Positions 16,690 through 25,381 of a DNA stretch of 64,000 nucleotides are shown one piece after another. The position numbers and the translations under genes are program-made. A model generated the notes under the pieces. That model had not been told where the DNA came from and made no database searches. It saw only the letters and a list, made by a program, of their open reading frames with translations. This DNA comes from DATFTF01 sp963825175 (GTDB lineage Bacteria; Acidobacteriota; Thermoanaerobaculia; UBA5066; Gp7-AA6): assembly GCA_963825175.1 (NCBI GenBank), contig CAWGSA010000002.1, positions 1,054,001 through 1,118,000 on the forward strand, written 5' to 3'. Positions within the stretch are counted from its first letter, which is position 1. Each line of letters begins with the position of its first letter.

Positions 16690-17960
16690 ACTGCTTCGTC
16701 GGGATCGACCTGGGCTCGACGACGACCAAGGCGGTAGTCCTGGACGAGCGGGGGCAGACGCTGGGGCGGGGCATCACCAACTCACGTTCCAACTACGATC
16801 TGGCCGCGGAGCTGGCGCGCACCGAGGCGTTCGTCTCCGCGCGGTTCGCGCTGCTCTCGCGGGAGGTCGAGCGCGCGGCCGGCCAGGCCCTCCTGGGCCG
16901 TTTGTTGACGGCCTTTCGGCTGGAGCAGACGCTGGCCCAGCTGGCGCTTCTTCGGACCCGGATGGAGGAGGAAGCGCAGAAGAGCGCCGCACCGGAGCGC
17001 CGCCCGGCCCTCCTCTCGACGCTCGAATCGATCTTTCATCGGCTTCTGGCGGAGGAAGTGGAGCGCTTCGGCGATCCGTCTCCGGCAGAGCGCTCCGATT
17101 TCTTCCGCGACGCCGCAGGCTCTGCCTTCGCGCGCCTGGCCGAAGAGCTTGCCGATCCCGGCGTCGTTCCCTTCGACCTCCTGACAGGCCTGTACGACAA
17201 GTGCATCGTGAAAGTGGAGAACGAGCCGGTGGAGCTCGGATTTCGCGAACACATCGGCAAGGCACTGGCGAGAATCGGTCGCCCGGCCGAAGTCGAAGCC
17301 GGTGTCGAGCGGGCGGTGGAGGCGGCCTTGACGGTCGTCGGCAGCGTCGGAACGGGGTATGGCCGCGCGCGGCTGCCGTTTCCCAAGGAGCAGATTCGCT
17401 CGGAGATCCTCTGCCATGGCCTGGGCGCCCACGCCCTCTTCCCCGGCACGCGCACGGTGCTCGACATCGGAGGACAGGACACCAAGGCCATCCAGGTGGA
17501 CGAGCGGGGGATCGTGACGAGCTTCCAGATGAACGACCGCTGCGCGGCGGGCTGCGGGCGGTATCTGGGGTACATCGCGGACGAAATGAACATGGGGCTG
17601 CACGAGCTCGCGCCGCTGGCACTGTTGAGCCGCCGCCCCGTGAGGATCACGTCGACCTGCACCGTGTTCGCCGGCGCCGAGCTGCGCGAGCGTCTCTCGC
17701 TGGGAGAGAAACGCGAGGACATCCTGGCGGGACTTCATCGCGCTGTCATTTTGCGGGCCATGAGCCTGCTGGCGCGCTCGGGCGGCATCGAGAACGAGTT
17801 CACGTTCACCGGGGGCGTCGCCCGCAACGCCGCAGCGGTGGCGGCGCTGGAGAAGCTGGTGGCCGAGAGCTACGGCCCGCGGCGGATCAACATCTCCGTC
17901 GACAGCATCTATACCGGAGCTCTCGGGGCCGCGCTCTTCGCGTTGAGGGCCGCGGCATGA
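16686..17960 (+). CDS. bcrA: Benzoyl-CoA reductase subunit A (ATPase/activase)
   Basis: 424 residues of the BadF/BadG/BcrA/BcrD ATPase family. The N-terminal phosphate loop is GIDLGSTTTKAVVLDERG. A long alpha-helical insertion (about residues 45-200) marks it as the A rather than the D subunit. VLDIGGQDTKAIQ and NDRCAAGCGRYLG follow, the latter supplying a cysteine for the bridging [4Fe-4S] cluster. It couples ATP hydrolysis to electron transfer from ferredoxin. ATGA overlaps bind it to bcrB and bcrD. Confidence 0.92.
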   Translation: MNCFVGIDLGSTTTKAVVLDERGQTLGRGITNSRSNYDLAAELARTEAFVSARFALLSREVERAAGQALLGRLLTAFRLEQTLAQLALLRTRMEEEAQKSAAPERRPALLSTLESIFHRLLAEEVERFGDPSPAERSDFFRDAAGSAFARLAEELADPGVVPFDLLTGLYDKCIVKVENEPVELGFREHIGKALARIGRPAEVEAGVERAVEAALTVVGSVGTGYGRARLPFPKEQIRSEILCHGLGAHALFPGTRTVLDIGGQDTKAIQVDERGIVTSFQMNDRCAAGCGRYLGYIADEMNMGLHELAPLALLSRRPVRITSTCTVFAGAELRERLSLGEKREDILAGLHRAVILRAMSLLARSGGIENEFTFTGGVARNAAAVAALEKLVAESYGPRRINISVDSIYTGALGAALFALRAAA

Positions 17961-18817
17961 CGGTCGTCGCCGGCATCGACGTGGGAACGAGCGCGGTCAA
18001 GGTCGTCGTGATGGGCGTCGACGCCGCAAGCGAGACGATCCTCTCGCAGGCCTCGTCCCGGATCCGACGCCGCAGCGTGGCCGCCGTGGTCGAGGAGTCG
18101 TTTTCGGCGGCGGTTTCGGCGGCCGGCGTCTCGTCCATCGACTACGTCGCCACGACCGGGGAAGGGGAAGACGCGCCCTTCGCCACCGGGCATTTCTACG
18201 GGATGACCACCCACGCGCGCGGCGCGCTGCATCTGGAGCCGCGGGCCCGGGCGGTCCTCGACCTGGGGGCCCTCCACGCGCGGGCCGTGGCCATGGATCC
18301 GCGCGGCCGCGTGACGGCCTCCAAGATGACGAGCCAGTGCGCGTCGGGGTCGGGACAGTTTCTGGAGAACATCGCGCGCTACCTCGGCGTGTCCCAGGCG
18401 GAGATCGGCCCGCTGTCGCTGGCGTCGGAGCGGCCCGAAGCCGTCAGCTCCATTTGCGCGGTCCTGGCCGAGACCGACGTCATCAACATGGTCTCCCGCG
18501 GCGTCGCCACGCCGGACATCCTGCGGGGCATCCACCAGAGCATGGCCGGCCGGTTCGCCCGGCTTCTCCAGTCGATCGGAGCGGCAGAGGTCGTTTTCGT
18601 CAGTGGCGGGCTTGCCGCCGACGAGGGATTGCACGGAGCCCTGGCCGAAGCGCTGCGGCGCGTTCCGCGGGAGGGGGGCGGCGCCCCTCCCGAGCTCGTC
18701 CGGCATCCGCTCTCGGCCTACGCCGGGGCCATCGGCGCGGCGATCTGGGGCGCGTTCCGCCACACGCGAGTGGCGATGGGAGGTCCGGCATGGACGGCGA
18801 CGGCGGCGACAGCCTGA
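17957..18817 (+). CDS. bcrD: Benzoyl-CoA reductase subunit D (ATPase/activase)
   Basis: 286 residues, shorter paralog of BcrA lacking the helical insertion. It begins GIDVGTSAVKVVVMGVD; the cluster-binding region is SQCASGSGQFLENIARYLG, then SSICAVLAETDVINM and the adenosine segment VFVSGGLAADEGL. With BcrA it makes the heterodimeric ATPase with one shared iron-sulfur cluster. The next gene overlaps its 3' end by 28 bases. Confidence 0.92.
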   Translation: MTVVAGIDVGTSAVKVVVMGVDAASETILSQASSRIRRRSVAAVVEESFSAAVSAAGVSSIDYVATTGEGEDAPFATGHFYGMTTHARGALHLEPRARAVLDLGALHARAVAMDPRGRVTASKMTSQCASGSGQFLENIARYLGVSQAEIGPLSLASERPEAVSSICAVLAETDVINMVSRGVATPDILRGIHQSMAGRFARLLQSIGAAEVVFVSGGLAADEGLHGALAEALRRVPREGGGAPPELVRHPLSAYAGAIGAAIWGAFRHTRVAMGGPAWTATAATA

Positions 18818-19257
18818 CGATCCGAACGCTGCGCGCCGAGGACGTCGCGCGGCTGGTGCGCATGGACGAGCAGATCACCGGGCGCAATCGCAAAGCCTGG
18901 TACGAAGGCTCGGTCCGGAGAGCGCTCACCGATTCGGATCTCAAGATCTCGCTCGGAGCGGAGCTGGACGGCCTGCTCGTCGGCGCGGTTCTCGGCTCGC
19001 TCCAGTACGGGGAGTTCGGCGTACCAGAGCCGGTGGCGGTGCTCGACACGATCCTGGTCGATCGTGGCTTTCGAGGCCGCGGCATCGCCACGGAGATCCT
19101 CCTCCAGCTGATGAAGAACCTGAAGGCGCTCGGCATCGAGCGTCTCCGCACCGAGGTGGCGTGGAACGAGCACGAGCTGGCGGGTTTTCTGGACAAGAAC
19201 GGCTTCGCTCCGGCGGCGCGGCTGGTGCTGGAGCGGAGCCTCACCGGAGACAGCTAG
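18790..19257 (+). CDS. GNAT acetyltransferase 1
   Basis: 155 residues. The GNAT acetyl-CoA loop is RGFRGRGIATEIL, preceded by the central strand VLDTILVDR; motif B is GFLDKNGFAPAARLVLERS. It is closely related to the second GNAT at 19658. It overlaps bcrD and is probably co-transcribed with the benzoyl-CoA operon. Anaerobic benzoate clusters elsewhere also carry GNAT genes, but I cannot name a substrate: protein lysine, an aromatic amine or the operon enzymes are all possible. Confidence 0.82.
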   Translation: MDGDGGDSLTIRTLRAEDVARLVRMDEQITGRNRKAWYEGSVRRALTDSDLKISLGAELDGLLVGAVLGSLQYGEFGVPEPVAVLDTILVDRGFRGRGIATEILLQLMKNLKALGIERLRTEVAWNEHELAGFLDKNGFAPAARLVLERSLTGDS

Positions 19258-19271
19258 GAAAAGGAGGTTCC

Positions 19272-19580
19272 ATGGAATCCCCAGGTCTGGTCATCGTGGC
19301 CATTCTCGGAATCGGAGCCCTGTGCGTCCTGCTTCCCGTGGCCCTGGCCACGCTTTCCGAGTCTCGCCGTTCCAGGGCCGTGGTGTGCCCCGAGGGCGGC
19401 GTACGGGCGTCGATCGGCATCGATGCGGCGCGCGCCGCGCGGGGGGCGATCTTCGGCCGGCAGTGGCTTACCGTGGAGCGCTGCTCTCTGTGGCCCGAGC
19501 GCGGAGGCTGCGCCCAGGCGTGTCTCGCCGGGCTGGAAACGCCGTCCGAGGCTCCCGGCGGCCCGAGTCTCCAGGAGTAA
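19272..19580 (+). CDS. Small membrane-anchored cysteine protein
   Basis: 102 residues, unrecognised. One N-terminal helix (LVIVAILGIGALCVLLPVA) is followed by a soluble part with CPEGG, a conserved-looking RCSLWPERGGCAQAC and a flexible tail. A very strong AAGGAGG precedes ATG 19272. Four cysteines after the helix suggest a small redox or metal site on the membrane. It lies between two GNAT genes directly after the benzoyl-CoA operon. Confidence 0.65.
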   Translation: MESPGLVIVAILGIGALCVLLPVALATLSESRRSRAVVCPEGGVRASIGIDAARAARGAIFGRQWLTVERCSLWPERGGCAQACLAGLETPSEAPGGPSLQE

Positions 19581-19607
19581 GAGGGCACGGGCGCAGGACG
19601 CCCGCCC

Positions 19608-19623
19608 TGATGCATTTGAACCA
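19608..19623. promoter_or_regulatory. TGATG-N6-AACCA box (box f)
   Basis: TGATG-CATTTG-AACCA; the left half and core are identical to box e, the right half is weaker. Its centre is 42.5 bp before ATG 19658, the same distance as boxes a, d and h. Confidence 0.6.
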
Positions 19624-19657
19624 TCTCCGAATCCGTCCGACGGAGGAACATGGCTCC

Positions 19658-20161
19658 ATGCAAGCCGCGCGTCTCCAACCCGTCGTCCGCTCGGTCGAGC
19701 CGAGGGATCTCGAGCGCCTGATCGACATGGACAAGCAGCTCACCGGCGTCGGCCGGCGGGACTGGTACCAGCGCAAGCTCGCTCCGGAGCCCGGCGCCCT
19801 GCACGTTTCCATCGGCGCCGAAGTCGACGGTCTCCTGGTGGGAGCGATCCTGGGCTCGCTGCGCCAGGGCGAGTTCGGAGTGTCCGAACCGATCGCCGTG
19901 ATCGACACGATCCTGGTCGATCGGCGCCAGCAGGGAAAAGGAATCGCGACGTGCATGCTCGAGCAGCTCGCGCGCAACCTGCGGGCCTTCGGCGTCCAGC
20001 GCCTGCGCACCGAGCTTTCCTGGGACGACCACCAGTTGAACGGATTCCTGAGCCGGCGCGGCTTTGCGCCCTCGCGGCGAACGGTCCTGGAGATGAACGT
20101 TGCATCCAAATCCGCGGCCGCCGGCGAGGAGGCCGCTTCCTTCCGGAGGCCCGCGTCATGA
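19658..20161 (+). CDS. GNAT acetyltransferase 2
   Basis: 167 residues, paralog of the GNAT at 18790: VIDTILVDRRQQGKGIATCM carries the acetyl-CoA loop and FLSRRGFAPSRRTVLEMN the second motif. The C-terminal ~20 residues are Ala-rich and probably disordered. It has its own upstream box and ends in an ATGA overlap with the hemerythrin gene, so the two form a unit. Presence of two copies around the Cys-rich small protein suggests local duplication. Confidence 0.82.
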   Translation: MQAARLQPVVRSVEPRDLERLIDMDKQLTGVGRRDWYQRKLAPEPGALHVSIGAEVDGLLVGAILGSLRQGEFGVSEPIAVIDTILVDRRQQGKGIATCMLEQLARNLRAFGVQRLRTELSWDDHQLNGFLSRRGFAPSRRTVLEMNVASKSAAAGEEAASFRRPAS

Positions 20162-20862
20162 CAGCGCGAATCTCGACCGAGCTCTCCGTCGACACGCAGA
20201 CTCTTCCCCTTTCGGAGCGGGCCGGCCGCATCCTTTCGGTCTTCGACTCGCTCTCCCCGGGAGAGGAGTTCGAGTTCGCGTCGGGCGTTCCACCGCGGCG
20301 GCTGCTCGGCCAATTTCAAAGCGAGCGGAAGGGCCTCTTCGAGTGGTCTCCTCTGGAGCAGGGGCCCGAGATCTGGTGGATCGAGCTCTCGCGCCGGGCC
20401 GCGTCCCTGGGCTCGCAGCGCCAGGTGGCCGAGGCTCTGGCATGGGATCACGATCGTCTGGACGCGCTGGAATCGCTGGCCATCGGCGCGCGATCGGCCG
20501 GCGACTTCGACGCGGCCACGGCCGATTACGCCCGTTTCGCCTGCGGGCTGAAGCGCCATATTCGGTTCGAGGAGGATGTCCTCTTTCCGCGCTTCGAGCA
20601 GGAGGCGGGGCTCGACCCGTCCTGCGGCCCGACCGCGGTCATGCGTTTCGAGCACGGAGAGCTTCTGCTCCTTCTCGAATCCACCGCCGCGGCGATCGGC
20701 CAGCCCGACTCGGCGGTGGTCTCCCTGCGCCGTCGTTTCCATGAAGTCATCGGCGAGCACAACGAGAAGGAAGAGCTGATCCTCTATCCCGGCATCGACC
20801 ACGTGGTCGGCCCCGAGGAGAGCGACGCCCTGGTGGCCCGGTTCCAGGCGCTGGGACTCTAG
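20158..20862 (+). CDS. DUF2249 + hemerythrin HHE-domain protein
   Basis: 234 residues. Residues ~12-85 are DUF2249 (LSPGEEFEFASG...LLGQF, then GPEIWWIELSRR). Residues ~95-230 are a four-helix hemerythrin domain with iron ligands in WDHDRLDAL, HIRFEEDVLFPRFE, FEHGELLLLLE and HNEKEELILYP. The diiron site would bind O2 or NO. This fusion is often seen near denitrification genes. It is translationally coupled to GNAT 2. Confidence 0.88.
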   Translation: MTARISTELSVDTQTLPLSERAGRILSVFDSLSPGEEFEFASGVPPRRLLGQFQSERKGLFEWSPLEQGPEIWWIELSRRAASLGSQRQVAEALAWDHDRLDALESLAIGARSAGDFDAATADYARFACGLKRHIRFEEDVLFPRFEQEAGLDPSCGPTAVMRFEHGELLLLLESTAAAIGQPDSAVVSLRRRFHEVIGEHNEKEELILYPGIDHVVGPEESDALVARFQALGL

Positions 20863-20922
20863 GCGGCAAATCCGAGATATCGCTTGGGTTCGAAGCCGTC
20901 GTCTCCGAGCGGCGATAAGCTC

Positions 20923-21093
20923 GTGATCGTGAAGACTCAAGACGGGGACGCCGTGCGGCGGGCACAGGCGCTCTCGGCCTTGCTCGAAATTCGCGCCGAC
21001 GCCAAGAAACGCGGTCTCGACCGGCTGCGCGGTCAGGAGATTGACGCGATCATCGCAAGAAGCCGCAAGACGCGTCACCGCGGTGTCTCCTGA
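20923..21093 (+). CDS. VapB-like antitoxin
   Basis: 56 residues ending in ALLEIRADAKKRGLDRLRGQ then EIDAIIARSRKTR. The AKKRGLDxLxxxEIDxxI pattern is the usual C-terminal, toxin-wrapping part of many VapB-type antitoxins. GTG 20923 or GTG 20929 are possible starts; neither has a good ribosome-binding site. The following PIN toxin is degenerate, so this may be an orphan that persists without its partner. Confidence 0.55.
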   Translation: MIVKTQDGDAVRRAQALSALLEIRADAKKRGLDRLRGQEIDAIIARSRKTRHRGVS

Positions 21094-21231
21094 CACGCCT
21101 CGTCGACGGCTCAAACGTTCGGTTATCCGGCTTTCTCTCGGCGTACGGCCCTCAGGGCCGGATCGCCGATGCTGTTCTGACCGGCGAGATCGAGCCCGTC
21201 TTCAACGCCTCGATCCGGTCCGAGCCAACTC
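21090..21231 (+). pseudogene. Decayed PIN-domain toxin (VapC-like) remnant
   Basis: In the frame starting at CTG 21090 the sequence reads LTRLVDGSNVRLSGFLSAYG, then GRIADAVLTGEIEPVF. This resembles the start of PIN toxins (RLVVDTNVLVSGFLS...GELEPVF), but the first catalytic Asp-Thr-Asn is replaced by Gly-Ser-Asn and there is no ATG. Homology stops at about 21230, exactly where the AT-rich palindrome at 21232 begins. The start overlaps the antitoxin stop as in intact pairs. Confidence 0.5.
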
Positions 21232-21247
21232 ACAATATTTGTATTGT
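21232..21247. repeat. AT-rich palindrome ACAAT-N6-ATTGT (copy 1)
   Basis: ACAAT-ATTTGT-ATTGT, at the point where PIN-toxin similarity ends. Copies 2-4 are at 30730, 39449 and 51720. From here to 21380 I see no gene. Confidence 0.6.
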
Positions 21248-21380
21248 TTCCAAGAGGCAGCCGCATTGCAGTGTGTCCAAGCGTGCCGTGGGCCCGTGAA
21301 ACGTGGCCGTGCCGCGAGGTTGAAGCAGCAATTGGCGGGTGAGAAAGAGGCAGAGCTTCTCACCTCGGTCTGTCGCGCGT

Positions 21381-21659
21381 TCAGGGACTGACACGCCGGG
21401 CGAGCTGGAAACTCGTATCGTTGGTGCGATTGTCTGCGGTCACCCCATAGACGAAGGCGTTTCCGGTTCGGACCTCGATCGTAATCGTGCTGTTCGGTCC
21501 GATGGCCGGGAAAGGGAAATTTTGGGAGAAGGAGTAGTCGGAGGAAGTTGGTAGGCTGCCGATCGTCAGGGTCTGAGAAAGGCCGGCGTCGCCTGAGAGG
21601 AGAAACACAGCGCTGACCGCAAGCCATATAAGCCAGCGAGATCGATATTGATTGATCAA
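21381..21659 (-). CDS. Small secreted protein, unknown
   Basis: 92 residues: a classical signal peptide (WLIWLAVSAVFLLSGDAGLS, cleaved near SQ) then a ~65-residue mature part rich in Thr, Ser and Asn (FPFPAIGPNSTITIEVRTGN). This looks like a short beta-rich extracellular or surface domain. The start is TTG 21659 in an AT-rich patch. Base composition is lower in GC than the neighbours, which together with the toxin remnant suggests acquired DNA. Confidence 0.55.
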   Translation of the reverse strand: MINQYRSRWLIWLAVSAVFLLSGDAGLSQTLTIGSLPTSSDYSFSQNFPFPAIGPNSTITIEVRTGNAFVYGVTADNRTNDTSFQLARRVSP

Positions 21660-21835
21660 GTTCCAGTCCCCTCGCTCAGCGACAGATCCCCCCGTCGGCC
21701 TGCCGTTCCGATTTTCGTTCGCGACCTATGTATACGGACCGGAACGTTCGCCCCGATGGGCTTCCGGCCGTCCAGCAGGCGCCCCTTCGCACCGATTGGT
21801 CGGGCCCTCGAAGCGGGCCAGCCTCGGCCGCTCCC

Positions 21836-22724
21836 TCAGAACGCCGGCGCGAACGTTTTCAGGATTTCCGCCGTACCGGCGATGGGACCGGTCGCCTGCT
21901 GCGCCTTGTGCCGGATGTCGGCGATGCGGTCGAGAAGCGACGGCTGCTCGACCTGGTAGAGCACGCCGGTCGTCAGGGTGTCGGTCTCCCGCGTGTAGCG
22001 CAGCGCAGCGGCGCGGTCGGTCCGGTCGTGGTCGGCCGGCAGGAACTTGAGCTTGGCCTTCAGCGTCTTGAACTGGTCGTCGCCGCGCCAGGTGACGCAG
22101 GGCGACATGACGTTCAAGAACGCGAAGCCGTGGTGCTCGATCGCGGCGGTCATGAGGTCGACCAGCGTCTTCGGATCGCCCGAGAACCCGCGGCCCACCC
22201 AGGTCGCTCCGAAGCTGATGGCGAGCTCGCACGGGATCGACCGCCGGCTCGGGATTGCCGTACGCGGTCGACTTGGTCTTGTCTCCCGTGGGCGTCGTGG
22301 GCGCGACCTGCCCCTTGGTCAGGCCGTAGATCTCGTTGTCCATCGAGCAGGTAGGCGACGTCCAAGTTGCGCCGGGCGGCGTGGAGGAAGTGGTTGCCGC
22401 CGATCGCGATGCCGTCGCCGTCGCCGCCGACCGCGACGACGGTCAGGTCCGGACGCGCGACCTTGATCCCGGTCGCGAGCGTCAGCGCCCGACCGTGCAC
22501 GCCGTTGAATCCGAAGGTCGAGACGTAGCCGGGCAGGCGCGAGGAGCAGCCGATGCCCGAGACCACGACCGTGTTCCACGGCAGGAGCTGGAGCTTGGCC
22601 ATCGACCGGTGGAGCGCCGCGAGCGCGCCGTAGTCGCCGCAGCCGGCGCACCAGACGGGCTTCAAGTCCGACTTGTAGTCCGCGGGTTGAAGAACCGGCA
22701 GGGCGGCGAGGTTCGGTAGCTCAT
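21836..22724 (-). CDS. korB: 2-oxoacid:ferredoxin oxidoreductase beta subunit (frameshifted)
   Basis: Thiamine-diphosphate subunit. KPVWCAGCGDYGALAALHRS, GIGCSSRLPGYVSTFGFNGVHGR and the ThDP motif VVAVGGDGDGIAIGGNH are in one frame; MDNEIYGLTKGQVAPTTPTG in a second; the C-terminal half through VMSPCVTWRGDDQFKTLKAK is in a third. About three frame changes (near 22695, 22340 and 22245) are needed. ATG 22724 overlaps the korA stop (ATGA). With KorA it decarboxylates 2-oxoglutarate or a related 2-oxoacid and reduces ferredoxin, the donor for benzoyl-CoA reductase in Thauera-type pathways. Confidence 0.88.
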
Positions 22725-24507
22725 GCGGTCACCTCCTCGGCCAGACGGGTCGCGGCGAGACGCCGGACCTTGTCGATCTCGTCGGCCACCTCGGCCACCG
22801 TCAGATCCTTGCCTCCCGATCGCTTGAAGACATGCGTGCGCCCTTCCGGAAGCGTCAGGAACGTGCGCAGGTACTTGTAGAACTGGGCGGTGTAGGAGAG
22901 CTCGACGACCAGGAGCTCGTCGACGCTCGCGAGAAACTCCAGGAACTGCCGCTTGGGGAAGGGATAGATCATCTGCGGCACGAACGCCGCGACGCTCTCG
23001 CCGCGCACGTTGGCCGCGAGCACGGCTTCCTTGACCGCGCCCTTGGACGAGCCCCAGCACAGGACGCCGACCTCGCGCCCGGGCCGGGCCGTAGCGCCGG
23101 AAGAAGTGATAGCGGTCGCGGATGGGCCAGAGCTTGCGGTAGCGCTTCGCGTTCATCTTCTCGTGCGCCAGGTGGAGCGACGTGGGCCGGCCGGCCTCGT
23201 CGTGCTCGAGCCCGTTGGTCTGGTACATCCCGCCCTTCATGCCCGGGACGGCCATGGGCGAGACACCGTCGGCGGTGTCGCGGTAGCGCTCGTAGCTCGG
23301 TGAGCTCCGACTCGGTCGGCAGGATGCGCTCGCGCACCTCGTGCTCCAGGGTCTCCGCCGCGATCGTCTCCTTGCGCTGCCCGACCGCCTGGTCCGAGAG
23401 CACGAGGACCGGGAGCTGGAACTCCTCGGAGATGTTGAACGCGTCGACCGTGGCGTGGAAGCAGTCCTCGACGTCGGAGCAGGCCAGCACCACGCGCGGC
23501 GCGTCGCCGTGCGTCCCGTAGAGGCACTGCAGCAGATCCGACTGCTCGCTCTTGGTCGGGTTTCCGGTCGAGGGGCCGCCCCGCTGGACGTCCACGATGA
23601 CCGCGGGCACCTCGGCCATGGAGGCCAGGCCCAGCATCTCGATCATCAGGGAGAGCCCCGGCCCGGACGTGGCGGTCATGGACTTGACCCCGGCGAAAGA
23701 CGCTCCGATGACCGCGCCGATGGCCGCCAGCTCGTCTTCGGTCTGGACGAAGGAGCCGCCGACCCTGGGCATCCATTCGGCGAGGAAGTGCAGGATCTCC
23801 GACGAGGGCGTGATCGGATAGCCGGCGAAGAACCGGCAGCCGGCATGGAGCGCCCCGACCGCGCAGGCCTCGTTGCCCGACATCAGCAGGCGCGCCGGTC
23901 CCGGCTCGTAGATCAGGCGCTTGTGCGCGATGTTCTCGGTGACGCCGCGGGCGAAGGCGCACCCGGCCTCGAAGGCGCGGTCGTTGGACTCGGCAAGGGA
24001 GGCCTTCTTGCGGCTGAACTTCCGGGCCACGGCCTTGCGGATCGTCTCGGCCGGCAAGCCGAAGAGCTCCGCCACGATCCCGAGCGTCACGATGTTCTTG
24101 GCCGAGGTTGTGCCGGCGGAGTCCTTGGCCAGCTGCTGGAACGGGATGGGGATCCAGCGGGCGTGCTCGCCCACCGGCAGGTCGAGCTTCTCGAACTGCG
24201 TCTCGTCGGCCGCCTCGTACAGGATCACGGCGTCGGAGGCCGCGGCGATCTCTCCGCGGAAACGGGCGAAGTCCTGCCAGCCGAAGACGACCAGAACATC
24301 GACGGTGTCCCCCTGGGCGAAGACTTCCCGCGACGCGACCCGGACCGTGCAGGAGGTCTCGCCGCCGCGAATCTGCGGCCCGTAGGCCTCGGTCTGGATC
24401 ACGTGAAGGCCTTCGCGGGCGGCGGCCTGCGCGACGAGATTTCCCATCGTCACCACGCCGTCTCCGCCGGAGCCCACCATGGCGATCGTCAGGTCCTTCG
24501 TCGGCAT
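22721..24507 (-). CDS. korA: 2-oxoacid:ferredoxin oxidoreductase, fused gamma-alpha subunit (frameshifted)
   Basis: The N-terminal ~190 residues form the gamma domain (VGSGGDGVVTMGNLVAQAAA, EAYGPQIRGGET). The alpha domain follows (GCRFFAGYPITPSSEILHFL, GPGLSLMIEMLGLASMAEVP, QRGGPSTGNPTKSEQSDLLQ). The ORF from ATG 24507 is intact to about 23300; then two frame changes carry it through PGMKGGMYQTNGLEHDEAGR and the C-terminal YPFPKRQFLEFLASVDELLV to the stop at 22721. A palindromic box lies 83 bases upstream. Confidence 0.9.
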
Positions 24508-24590
24508 TGGAAATCCTTCCTTCCCGGCTTTCCCACAGGCATCCGCCCGCTCGGCCGGACACAGTTTTGAAGAGATGCCGAACCTGCGCC

Positions 24591-24606
24591 TGATGCAATT
24601 GAATTA
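24591..24606. promoter_or_regulatory. TGATG-N6 half-conserved box (box g)
   Basis: TGATG-CAATTG-AATTA, one perfect half-site and a poor second half, 83 bases upstream of korA. A weaker member of the set. Confidence 0.45.
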
Positions 24607-24698
24607 GTTCCGAGGCGGTGCGAACGCCCGGATCCCCGGGATCGCCGGGAAGTGAAGTGGGAACGGGTGAAGTTGGAGGCTCCGTGTCCTGGTGCTTT

Positions 24699-24860
24699 CG
24701 CGGCGCGACCAAGTTTCGCCGAGTGAATCGGCGAGACGACTCGCGACGCGTGAGCCAAAGCGGAGGTCTCGCGGTCAGGAGTTCGGTCGAGCTCGCATCC
24801 GGGCGAGCCGAACGCCCGTGCGCGCCTACAGGCGCGCAGACCGCGAACCGCAGCTCCGGC
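24699..24860 (-). repeat. Structured dispersed repeat, copy A
   Basis: Reverse complement of this stretch aligns with 52311-52463 over ~155 bases and with 51506-51580 over its first half. Stems: TGCGCGCC/GGCGCGCA (24819-24838), GTTCGG/CCGAAC (24781-24813) and TCGCCGA/TCGGCGA (24716-24734). The other copies keep these pairings with different bases. It occupies most of the korA-hemerythrin gap; the remainder of 24508-24866 holds only box g. Confidence 0.75.
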
Positions 24861-24866
24861 GACGGT

Positions 24867-25370
24867 CTAGCGCTGCGGGAACCCCCGGGAGAAGATCTCG
24901 CGCTCGAAGTCCTCCGGGGTCATGGTCCAGTCGAGGACGGGCAGAAGGACTTCCTCTTCGTTCTCCAGGTGCGCCTGGAGGACGCCCAGAAGCTGATCGG
25001 CGCGGCGGGCGAAGCGGGTCGCGTCGGGCTCGGGCTTGGCCGCTTCCGATGCGAGCTCCTCGGTCCAGCGGGCGACGATGGCGTGCTCCTGGCGCATGGA
25101 GGCGGTGAACCGGTGGGCGCCGCTGCCGGCACGGCGGTCCACGACGGGATAGAGAACCTTCTCCTCCCATTCAGCGTGAAGGAGGACGTGCTCGCGCAGG
25201 AAGACGAGGATGTGCGTCATGGTGCGCCGCTGCTCGACCGGCGGGGCGGCCGGAAGGCCCCCGATTTGCCGCTCCACCTCAGCCAGACGGTCCTCGATGT
25301 CGCGGTGCTCGAGGCGAAACGGATCGGTCGGGCGCTGGCCGGCGGGACCCTTGGTGCGGTCGGTCGACAT
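24867..25370 (-). CDS. Hemerythrin HHE-domain protein
   Basis: 167 residues, cytosolic. Helix-borne ligands: EHRDIEDRLAEVERQIGG, HVLLHAEWEEKVLYPVVD, RQEHAIVARWTEEL and AHLENEEEVLLPVLDWTM, the normal HxxxE/HxxxD spacing of a diiron hemerythrin-like protein. The likely ligand is O2 or NO. It is next to a second hemerythrin on the same strand, downstream of a BldC-like regulator gene with its own box. Confidence 0.85.
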   Translation of the reverse strand: MSTDRTKGPAGQRPTDPFRLEHRDIEDRLAEVERQIGGLPAAPPVEQRRTMTHILVFLREHVLLHAEWEEKVLYPVVDRRAGSGAHRFTASMRQEHAIVARWTEELASEAAKPEPDATRFARRADQLLGVLQAHLENEEEVLLPVLDWTMTPEDFEREIFSRGFPQR

Positions 25371-25381
25371 CTTGCTCCCCG

